From Paulinella micropora (taxonomy: Eukaryota; Cercozoa; Imbricatea; Euglyphida), in assembly GCA_009731375.1 (NCBI GenBank), contig BJOX01000183.1, positions 582,365-646,364 of the forward strand: a stretch of DNA of 64,000 nucleotides, read 5' to 3'. The notes beneath the pieces were generated by a model. The model did not search any database, was not told where the DNA came from, and saw nothing but the letters and a program-made list of their open reading frames with translations. The stretch's first letter is position 1; each line of letters starts with the position of its first letter. Shown one piece after another: positions 51,982 to 60,322 of this stretch. Made by a program: the position numbers and the translations under genes.

Positions 51982-53331
51982 ATGTGGAGTGAAAGCGATA
52001 AGAAGTTTATAAGGCAGTTAAAAGTGGCTGATACTGAAAATAAAATTCATAATGTTGTGTCTAACTTTCTTGAAATTGATTCCAAGCAATCAATGGCTTT
52101 TCATAAGGCCATAATCATGTCATTTAGTAATCCAACAACAGATAAAGAAGCACTGGAAGCATTAAAAGTCATTTATCCAAAGTATGTCATAATCTATCCA
52201 AATTTAAATACAAGACGGCAAAGATTATCGGAAGTGACAACACAGGCAATTAAGCCTAATCAAAGCGCAAAAGTCTATGAAATGAGCAATCTAGACCAGT
52301 TTTTTAATTTAAATGAGGACGAACGAGTTGAAATTGTAGAAGGATACAAAAAAGATGTAAAGCAAAAAAACGAACAAAAAATACAATTGATGTAAGAGAT
52401 GTTATGGCAAAAATGAATGAGATGATATTAAGCAATGATCCTTATTTAAAACTACTTGCTTTGATAATAACCATTGGAGCGAGGCCTGTGGAAATATTTG
52501 ACAAAAATATATATGAACTCGTGCCCGATAAGCCGAGTTGGTTGAAAGTAAATAATCTAGCAAAGAAACGAGAGGGACAAGAAAAGAATTGGACAGAAAG
52601 ACCAGTGATTTTTATTTACTCCCGAGTTTGTAATTGAAAAAGTCAATTCTATAAGAAATCATTTCAAAAAGAAAAAAGCAGTTATTATCAACGATGATGG
52701 AGTGCGTGATAAGCAGAAAAACAACAAACTAAATAAACGTGTGATTAAAATTTTTCCGTGGCTGGCAGACTACAAACAAAAAAGCAGTATGTTGAGAAAA
52801 TTATATGCTAGTTTATCTTATTCAAATTTTGCCAAACCAAAAACTACAAACTTTAATACATGGGTCTCCAATGTGTTAGGACACGGCGATTTACTCACAT
52901 CATTTTCTTATAGTTGGGTGAATGTGGCAGACCCTGAGGAAATTAAAGCAGAAGGAAATAAGACTGAACTTGAGGAGTTAAGACGCAAAATAGATTTATG
53001 TCTGAATTTAAATAATGCCAATAAAACTGAAAGCGAAAACGGAGAAGAAGAAAGCAAATATCAACCATTAGGAAAAGGGGCTAGCAGAGAGGATAAGTAT
53101 AAATTGCTCGAACAGATTTACAACGATAATCCAAATATTACAAATACTAAACTACGACAATTAAGCAAGATTGGAGCCGTTATTGTTAATGAGTTTATCA
53201 AAGAGAAGAGGAGTGGAGCGACGAAGAGTGAAGCGAAAAAAGAAGCAAAACCACAAGAAGAACAATCAGAGGAAGAAAAAGAACCATTAAGGAGAAGCAC
53301 AAGAAATAAACAAAAAGTTCAAAAAGATTAA
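51982..53331 (+). pseudogene. Element 3 tyrosine recombinase, protelomerase-like, three phases
   Basis: Piece 1 (51982-52395) is an N-terminal helical region (MWSESDKKFIRQLKVADTEN). Piece 2 (from 52404) has ITIGARPVEIFDK (catalytic Arg) and WLKVNNLAKKR (beta-hairpin Lys, ~27 residues on). Piece 3 has SSMLRKLYASLSYSNF (second Arg, about 76 residues after the Lys) and VSNVLGHGDLLTSFSYSWVN (His, then Tyr nine residues later). The usual HxxR is SxxR here. A C-terminal domain follows with a helix-turn-helix-like LRQLSKIGAVIVNEFIKEK and a charged tail. Residue spacings fit telomere resolvases (TelK/TelN type) as well as ordinary tyrosine recombinases. Frame breaks lie near 52395 and 52620. Confidence 0.72.
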
Positions 53332-53609
53332 TACTTAACAACGATTAAAGGCGGTTCGCCATATCTTGCTCTAATATTAGACTCTCGTCTGTAGCAATTA
53401 ATGGAACAGATCGTGAAAAACTGAACACCATCTATATTATCAATATCAACTGCTATAATAGGAGGGTGCGACTGGAATGTGCGAGACAAGCCACATATAT
53501 TACAAAATTCTTTTTTATAATTCTGCTGGGACATTTCTGAATAAAGAAATGTCCTTAATATGTGTCCAACTATATCACTTGGTAGTTCTCGTATTATCAT
53601 CAATGACAT
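53328..53609 (-). CDS. Element 3 small Cys-rich protein, 93 aa
   Basis: MIIRELPSDIVGHILRTFLY starts like an F-box-type helix (LP-D-V--IL--FLY). Two cysteine pairs follow, FCNICGLSR and CSINCYRRE, suggesting zinc binding. The frame is intact. It converges with the recombinase gene, overlapping it by four bases. The F-box resemblance is weak and only a suggestion. Confidence 0.45.
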   Translation of the reverse strand: MSLMIIRELPSDIVGHILRTFLYSEMSQQNYKKEFCNICGLSRTFQSHPPIIAVDIDNIDGVQFFTICSINCYRRESNIRARYGEPPLIVVKY

Positions 53610-53633
53610 ATTTTATATAATATAAAATATTAA

Positions 53634-54843
53634 ATGAACCTTTTTGGTCAAAGCACAAATACACCATCTTCATCAACTACATCATCATCTTCTGCTTTAT
53701 CTATTGATAGCATTAAAGATGCTTTACCAACAACCGCCTTTGGAGAATTGCGAACGGCTACTCTGTCGCCAGTATTACAAAATGTATTCACATATGGTAT
53801 TAATACACGATTCTTTGACAAAACGGAGACTAATGGAGGGGTGGTATCAACTGCTAATTCAATGGCGGTTTTGACTACAGGTAATTCAACGGCACAGATT
53901 ACGACTATTGAACGAGCCAAATATAGAAGTGGCATGGGCTTAGTTGCTAGATTTTCCTCATTGTTTCCATCATCTATCGCTGCAGATAGTTTCAATTGCG
54001 ATATTGGCATAGGCACACCAGCAGACAATTTATGTTTTAGACAATCAAGTTTGGGAATGTCTGTTGTAAGAACGGCGGGAAGTGTAGAAAATGTGGTCAG
54101 TCAATATGCGTGGAATGTTGATAAATGTAATAATACTGGAAACTTCCCTACGATTGATTTTACTAAATTGAATGTATTTGAATTAGTTGTTCAATATCTG
54201 GGTAGTGGTCAATTACATTCAAAATAGAAAACCCGCGAACTGGACGAATGGAAGTAATTCATTCAATTAAATACGCGAGTACTGCTACTACTCCATCATT
54301 GGATCAGGCGGCGTTTGCTATTTATGCGAAGGCGAATTCATCAAGTCTGGCATCCGTTGTAATGAAAACTGCTAGCATGTTTTTGGCAGTTGAAGGGAAT
54401 ATTGATCGGACTATTGCTATAACTAACTCGTATGATAATGTTAAAACTATAGGAGCAACTGAGAATGCCATATTTACTATTAGAAACCGCTCCACATTCA
54501 ACAGCAAAACGAATTACAACATAATCTACTTTGAGAATTTATGTATCAGCGATTCAGACACTAAAACATGTATCGCGAGAATTATTCTTTATACCACATT
54601 GGGAGGAACACCTTCTTATTCAAATTACGATCCAAACACATCGTTAGCAGAGGTTGATACGGCAGGAACTACAAGAACTGGCGGAAGTGTGATATATATG
54701 TGTTGTCTGGTGGTTCATCAATATACATTGATTTGTCTCAATATAATATCAAGATAGGGTCAGGTAAGACATTTACTATATCCGCACAAAATACAAGCGG
54801 TGGAACGGCGAGTATTTACGCTTCATTAAACTGGATTGAAGAT
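53634..54843 (+). pseudogene. Element 3 beta-rich virion-type protein, three phases, ends in a gap
   Basis: LPTTAFGELRTATLSPVLQN, TYGINTRFFDK, RSGMGLVARFSSLFPSS, then after a frameshift near 54210 MEVIHSIKYASTATTPSLDQ and VEGNIDRTIAITNSY, and in a third phase SSIYIDLSQYNIKIGSGKTF to SLNWIED, where a 10-N gap begins. It is collinear with 29666-30914 of element 1. A Ser/Thr-rich N-terminus is specific to this copy. Function unknown. Confidence 0.6.
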
Positions 54844-54855
54844 NNNNNNNNNNCC

Positions 54856-55020
54856 TTGATTAATTCTTCGGTTTAGTTGTGTGTGATTTGTCTTCAAATA
54901 TTTGTAAAACTGATCAATATTGACACCGCAGGGGATTTGTTCTTTATGTTGTTGTTGCCGTCGTAAGTTGATGTTTTGTATCAATGTAAATAGTATATCT
55001 AAATTTTCTATGAATGTCAT
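54856..55020 (-). CDS. Short ORF next to a gap
   Basis: MTFIENLDILFTLIQNINLR and IPCGVNIDQFYKYLKTNHTQ; runs into the gap at 54844-54853. Ordinary composition, not recognised. Confidence 0.3.
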
Positions 55021-55046
55021 TATATTTTATAGTTTTTCTTTTTTTA

Positions 55047-55844
55047 TTACGCATGATACGCCTTCAAGAGAATACTAACCTCAAAATTGACAGGAACCTC
55101 CAAAACTTCACCGCTCGCATTTCTAATGACAATATCAATAGATCTTAAACTTTTTGTCGTATTAAATGGCACATAATCGGCAACATCATTTGACGATTCA
55201 AAATAACATTGGACTCCATAGGGCTTATCTAAATTGCATTTACCGACGACAGAGAAATTACCATTTGCTTCAACTAAACCAGATTGATTTAAAGCACGAC
55301 TATGAATATAAACGGCCGTTTCACCGATTAAATTCACGATAGATTGCATTGTGCTACTCGCCGCGGCCGAAATATCGGCAGTTAGTCCTATCTTGTCTCT
55401 AATCGTGCTATTATCGTAATCAAAAGGATAGGTATCACCAGTGAATGCGAAATTCAATTTATTAACGGAGTTCAAAGTTATAGCTACAGAGTTGGGGGTA
55501 ATTGCTGAATTAATTGCAGTTTGAAGAGCGGTAATAAATGTATCAATGGTGTATTGATTTTCTGTTACGATTGCCGTTTTTGTAGCAGATCCCGTTGTTT
55601 TAATCAATGTGAGAGTGTTGGCATAACTCGGTATGTTTGGGAAAACATTTGGGATAGAGATACTCTTTACGACATAAGCACTGATTATATCAATATTACG
55701 ACCAGTTGCTGGGAGATCAACAACGAAACGGCCATTGTGAGTAGAAGCGGATTTTGATTCTGTTTTATCACTTGAGGAGACACGAAGGAGGAAATTTTTG
55801 CGAGTGCGTTTCTCATCTTCCAAGTTGGAGATCGTAAATGACAT
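55047..55844 (-). CDS. Element 3 penton-like minor capsid protein, 265 aa
   Basis: FLLRVSSSDKTESKSASTHN, GRFVVDLPATGRNIDIISAY, VVKSISIPNVFPNIPSYANT, TENQYTIDTFITALQTAIN and a Tyr-Pro-Phe-Asp-Tyr box (YPFDYDNSTIRDKIGL). The order SxDR-like start, basic strand, 'IP..F.N', 'Y.....L...' is that of Polinton/PLV penton proteins and parallels 27851-28666. Intact. It directly follows the capsid gene (44 bases apart). Confidence 0.65.
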   Translation of the reverse strand: MSFTISNLEDEKRTRKNFLLRVSSSDKTESKSASTHNGRFVVDLPATGRNIDIISAYVVKSISIPNVFPNIPSYANTLTLIKTTGSATKTAIVTENQYTIDTFITALQTAINSAITPNSVAITLNSVNKLNFAFTGDTYPFDYDNSTIRDKIGLTADISAAASSTMQSIVNLIGETAVYIHSRALNQSGLVEANGNFSVVGKCNLDKPYGVQCYFESSNDVADYVPFNTTKSLRSIDIVIRNASGEVLEVPVNFEVSILLKAYHA

Positions 55845-55887
55845 TGCTATATTATAAAATATTATATTTTAATTTTTAATTTTTTTT

Positions 55888-57318
55888 TTATTGTTTTACG
55901 ACACATCTACTGGGATAGATAGACGCGACTTTAACATATTTTAACCAAGCAGTGATTGCACGATCTGCGTTATAATCAGAAGCATACCGAATAGCGACTT
56001 GCGCAGTTCGTGAGTTATTATCCGCAAGTCCAGATGCTCCAATGTGTGGCGATTGATTGAGTGTCTGGATAATGGTAGCAAATCCTGAGTTAGATGTAAG
56101 TCCTGTTTTATCTGAAGTAGAATAATACTTGCGAAAGTTTTCAAGAGAAACAGATAAAGACATGCAAGCATCGCGAATACCCATAGTCGCTTGGAGATTG
56201 TTAATATACAATTCTGCACATCCTCGTTGAACGGATGCAAGTGTATCAGTGCTTCCACCAAGTTCCATCTTCTGCTGTGGAGCATACCAATCACCAATAC
56301 GGCATTGATATTGTCTATAAGGCATTTGAGCCGTTCCAAGGTTATCAATGCTAGCATTGTCAGCGACCACATTTTGAGATACTATATACAAGCACTGAGC
56401 ACGAGCAACGGCCTTATTCACTTGAAGATTAAAATCATCAGACGTGCCCGGATTTGCTTTTTGGTTATAATATGTTTCATAAGTGTATGGAAGACCATCC
56501 TTGCTTCCCATCTGTTCAAGAATATTTCTCTGGACGGCGGGAGCAAGAGAGAATGTCTCCAACATAACTGGATTTGATACGGTGTAAGTCAAAGCAGAAC
56601 CATTAAAACCAGCAGGAATCGCACCATCAGAGGTTCCAATAATAGTCTATGCTTCCTGTGGCGGTGCAAATGTCAAGCGAAGCCTCATACCACTAATCAG
56701 AGATGGAGGAATGAGAGTTTCTTCATTAAACACTCCTGAAAAGTAATGAAGAGGAATACAAACTTTCAAGTATTGGCCAGTCGCAACACTACCAGCAGCG
56801 GGAGTATTAATAGCAAAGTCTGTCACGGAATACGTTTCAGTTTTAACATCCTTACTAACTTCAACTGGTTCTCTTTGTCCCGCCATCTGTGCCTGCCGAC
56901 GATAATCAAAAGGATAATGCCACGGGAGAATATTTCGCACCATTTTATTCAAATCTTCAATTCGTTCAAGTTCGCTACCGTCCTTACTTTCCAACAAAAA
57001 TCTTTCAAAAATAGCAGTTGCTGGTGTGTTCTGGAAACCAATAGCACAAGCAACATTATCTTTTCCATCAGTGGCTACCAACCCATCTGCTTTAATGTCA
57101 AACGAAAAATAACAATTTTTTCCATAAACAAAATCAGTGCTTGTCTGTAATGTAAAAATCATTTCAGTCTCAGACGAACTAGTGTAAGTCTGCTGGTCGG
57201 CGAAGTTCTTCTTAAAGATACTTCCCTGTTCAGTGAGTGCTAAATTTGCTGGCAACTCATATCTGAGATTGTTGAGGGTCATCAACTCCTCAGTATTTTT
57301 AGAATCCTTTCCTTCCAT
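55888..57318 (-). pseudogene. Element 3 major capsid protein, one in-frame TAG
   Basis: Double-jelly-roll capsid-type protein, ~476 codons. N-terminal block: LRYELPANLALTEQGSIFKK, FTLQTSTDFVYGKNCYFSFD, TPATAIFERFLLESKDGSEL, WHYPFDYRRQAQMAG. A TAG at 56647-56649 interrupts after TFAPPQEA; the same phase continues to SNPVMLETFSLAPAVQRNIL, YRQYQCRIGDWYAPQQKMEL and WLKYVKVASIYPSR. No indel is needed. Its sequence differs from the element 1 capsid, so the two elements use different capsid lineages. Confidence 0.68.
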
Positions 57319-57398
57319 TTTTTGTGTGCTTGTAGGATAGTGAAATTTGCAATGTTACTATACTAAAAAAAATAATAATAGAAATTAAAAACAATTAA

Positions 57399-57797
57399 TT
57401 ATTCACTTGAAACGGATTGTTTAATAATATCAACTGAATTTTGTATATTGTCAAGTCTCACATCTTGTGGCGAAGTCAATTGAAATTCTCTTGCCTCAGC
57501 ATTTTGAACCGCTTTCTTTAAATAAACCAAACTGCTAACAGCGGTGTCCAAATCAACAACATCCGCATTTTCTTTGTTATCAGAAATGTCTGTTAATGTG
57601 TTTTGAATAGTGCTCTTCTCATGTGAGACAAGGTCGCCAAATTCGGTCAATGGTTGATTAACTAATGGGGCACCATGACTACTCCACAATTCAAACTGAT
57701 TTAGTTGAAATCCATCACTCGCGGGTCTGTTTCCTTCGTTGAGTTTGTTAAAAAACTCGTTAGACAATCTATTGGAGGCATGTGTGTTTTTAATCAT
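57399..57797 (-). CDS. Element 3 unassigned 132-aa protein
   Basis: Starts MIKNTHASNRLSNEFFNKLN, then GFQLNQFELWSSHGAPLVNQ and a helical C-terminus with VDLDTAVSSLVYLKKAVQNA. Intact; placed between the capsid gene and the next structural-type gene. AT-rich leader with ATTAGTATATA before the ATG. No family recognised. Confidence 0.55.
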   Translation of the reverse strand: MIKNTHASNRLSNEFFNKLNEGNRPASDGFQLNQFELWSSHGAPLVNQPLTEFGDLVSHEKSTIQNTLTDISDNKENADVVDLDTAVSSLVYLKKAVQNAEAREFQLTSPQDVRLDNIQNSVDIIKQSVSSE

Positions 57798-57827
57798 TAT
57801 ATACTAATAATAATTATTTTATCAATT

Positions 57828-58410
57828 AGCGTTAATTATTTTTTTATAATTTGTAAATTCGTGTGTGTAATTCTTTCCTCTTTCATTTTCTTTAAATCCG
57901 CTATGGCTTGATTTACATCAACATCATTAGTTTGCGCAACTTCCTAAGTTGGCGGAGTTTCCTTAGAAGCATCTTCTATTGCTTCTATTTTGCTTGCTGG
58001 TGTTGTGGTAGTTTGTTTTGGCACAGCAACAGGAGTGGGATTAACAGATTTTGGTAGGGATTGTTCAACCCAGGTGCTGGAGACATTTCAACAGGTTTTG
58101 CATTTGGTTCGGGAGATGAATTATTTGCCGATTCTATGTCTGGTGCCTTTCTTTTCAATGCTTCGTCTGGCACTTGGTCTGGTTGCCCGCTGGCAATAGG
58201 TTGTTCATTTTTCTTACTTACTTTGCTTACTTTTGGCTTTAATTTACACTTAATCTTGCCACTCTTAATATCCTCTTCTATCTTCCTTACTGCTAAGTAT
58301 TCGGGCGTTCCCTTACGAATCGTTACGAATTTTTCTTGTGCATTTTGTTTATGCCAAAGTGCGATTGCCTGATGATAGCAAGTTTTGTATAATTTAGTTG
58401 ATTCCGTCAT
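57828..58410 (-). pseudogene. Element 3 Lys-rich protein with disordered tail, frameshift and TAG
   Basis: N-terminus MTESTKLYKTCYHQAIALWH, FVTIRKGTPEYLAVRKIEED, then a Lys-rich linker (KCKLKPKVSKVSKKNEQP) and a Pro/Ser/Asn-rich part. After a phase change near 58065 it reads SLPKSVNPTPVAVPKQTTTT, with one TAG near 57945, and ends NQAIADLKKMKEER..LQIIKK. The start follows a T-run and ATATATGAC. Similar small 'KxYKxA..W' proteins accompany PLV capsid genes; function unknown. Confidence 0.5.
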
Positions 58411-58453
58411 GTCATATATTATGGCGAAAAAAAACCATTTAATTTAATTTTTT

Positions 58454-59319
58454 TTACAGGTTTGTCATATCTCTATCCTTATTTAATCGTAATATAGTAG
58501 AGAAATTCTTTCTAAACTGGGTTGTTCTATCACTAGCCGTATTGCTAATTGCTAGAAACGAATAAGGTTCTGCCGTAGCATATTTAACCATATTGTAAAA
58601 TTCTTTTTTAGTGAGAAAAGGGCTTTCATATTCATCTGCCAGTCTGTCAAGTTCGCTTCTCCTTACTCCATTAAAAATAATCATCCAATGACAATTGATT
58701 CTTATTCTTCGCGGGAGTTGTGTATAACTCTGCGTTGCTACCCAGACTGACACTTTAGCATGTGGTGAAGCAAAAAACAACTCTGTAAGCACTTCTGATT
58801 TGAGAAAAGTTTTACTCTGCGCAATGTCATCCAATAACAATAATATCTTTGGTGCCTTCTTAAACCCTTTAGTTTTGATCAGTTCCTTTTGTTCGGTTAA
58901 TATTTCTCTCATTAACTCAGGCTTATCTTCTTTGATTATGTCTTCTTTTTTTAACTTGAGAGTGTCCTCCAAAATCGGGCACGGACTTAAGCAAAAGACG
59001 ACTATTCTATCATAAAAACCTTTCAACATGTTCTTTTTGGCGAGTAGATTACAAATCATAACTGATTTACCCCCGCCAGTGCTTGCACATATAACCATAG
59101 TCCCCATTGCTGGCAATATTCCTTCCTTTTGAATAGGAAGCAATTCAACGCTATCTCTTTGTGTTTTAATTGGTTGTATTTCCGAGTCATTGTTAAATTT
59201 GGGTGGTTTTTTGCTATCTAACTCTGTTATTACTGGCCTGTCAATGGTAAATTCTGCTTCAAAAGTGTTTTTCGTGGCAACTTGTTTGCTATTAATCCTT
59301 TATGTATAGATTTAGGCAT
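58454..59319 (-). pseudogene. Element 3 packaging ATPase (A32-like), 5' frame break
   Basis: From MLPIQKEGILPAMGTM: Walker A ICASTGGGKSVMICNLL (residues ~18-34), Walker B KILLLLDDIAQ (~99-109), sensor VWVATQSYTQLPRRIR (~133-148). The upstream part starts MPKSIHKGLIANK at 59319 and changes phase near 59290 before KNTFEAEFTIDRPVITELDS. An indel there breaks an otherwise whole gene, unless translation starts at 59143 or nearby. Powers DNA packaging into the capsid. Much closer to the poxvirus A32/Polinton consensus than the element 1 copy. Confidence 0.85.
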
Positions 59320-59330
59320 GTCTCGCTATA

Positions 59331-59687
59331 TTATGGGTTTTGAAAATAGTTTGGATTATATCTATAATTATCATATTCGGCGCCAAATGGTTGGGGTGGT
59401 GAAGCATAATTATAGAAATAAGGAGAGTAAGGACTACCAAAAGCATAATTACTTGGAGGATTGACAAGCGGTTTAAAATCCTTTCTTTCTGGGCGAGTTT
59501 GAACTTGTCGCGGGATTTCAGCGGGAAAGTTTCTCGTTAGATTTCGTTTCATTTTTGGAAACTCTCTTTTTTCTTTTATTCTACTCTGAATGACTGCTCT
59601 ATTGTATTTATTCACCATAAAGTGATTATTTGTGTTGCTATAAAGTGTGTTGTCTAGTAATTCAAAATCATTCTTAGTTGCTAGCAC
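59331..59687 (-). CDS. Element 3 unassigned 118-aa protein, Tyr/Pro/Asn-rich tail
   Basis: MLATKNDFELLDNTLYSNTN, NKYNRAVIQSRIKEKREFPK, basic MKRNLTRNFPAEIPR and a C-terminus of GSPYSPYFYNYASPPQPF type. Intact. Its end lies 12 bases before the ATPase start and its start overlaps the previous gene. No family recognised. Confidence 0.5.
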   Translation of the reverse strand: MLATKNDFELLDNTLYSNTNNHFMVNKYNRAVIQSRIKEKREFPKMKRNLTRNFPAEIPRQVQTRPERKDFKPLVNPPSNYAFGSPYSPYFYNYASPPQPFGAEYDNYRYNPNYFQNP

Positions 59688-60322
59688 ACGATCGTGTCTT
59701 TGTTCGTTGCTTTTAATAAGTGGGTTGTTTGTGAAGTGCCAATTCCACCATTTTGGTCGCTTGGCATTAGAAAACGAATTAGTGCCATTAAGTCTTCTCT
59801 TTCATCGGCGGGAGATTTTCCCATAATCTTATCAACCAATTTATCAATGCTTCTCATGCTATCAACCATTTGGGCATTAGTTGTTGCATTATCTGGGTCT
59901 TCTTTTAAATCATTCTGTGGCGGTTGAACAGGTTCCTCTACAAATGCGGCTACTTGTGGATTTGGCAGTGATGGTGCTGGTGTTGTTTGCGGTGGTGCTG
60001 GTGTTGCTTGCGGTGGATTAGTTTTTTCAACTTGATTATCTTTCAACTCTAACTCCTCCAATTGCTTCATTTGGTCTGGAGTTAATTTACCCCGCATTTC
60101 TTCGTAAATTCTCTTATCCAAAATATCGTCTGCATCTGCTACATCTGACATACTAGCACCTTGATTTAGTGCTTGTTTGATGGCCTCTTCCCATCCAAAT
60201 TTTGGATCGTCATAATTGGAAAGTTTAATTTTCTTTCCAGTTTTCGCTCTCAACGATTTAACAAATCCCTTTAAATGCCTCGTTTGGGCACCTTTATATG
60301 AGCAAGTTATTGCCCAGTCCAA
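59681..60322 (-). CDS. Element 3 unassigned 213-aa protein, Pro/Ala-rich middle
   Basis: KGAQTRHLKGFVKSLRAKTG, FGWEEAIKQALNQGASMSDV, then a Pro/Ala/Thr linker (PPQATPAPPQTTPAPS) and a helical C-terminus RSIDKLVDKIMGKSPADERE. It overlaps the preceding long gene by 29 bases, so a start further in is possible. A virion linker protein is conceivable; not recognised. Confidence 0.5.
   Translation of the reverse strand: MDWAITCSYKGAQTRHLKGFVKSLRAKTGKKIKLSNYDDPKFGWEEAIKQALNQGASMSDVADADDILDKRIYEEMRGKLTPDQMKQLEELELKDNQVEKTNPPQATPAPPQTTPAPSLPNPQVAAFVEEPVQPPQNDLKEDPDNATTNAQMVDSMRSIDKLVDKIMGKSPADEREDLMALIRFLMPSDQNGGIGTSQTTHLLKATNKDTIVC

Noticed and set aside
30280-54230. Programmed frameshift in the beta-rich virion protein of both elements
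   Set aside because: The phase changes lie about 13 residues apart in the two copies and share no slippery sequence, so independent lesions are simpler.
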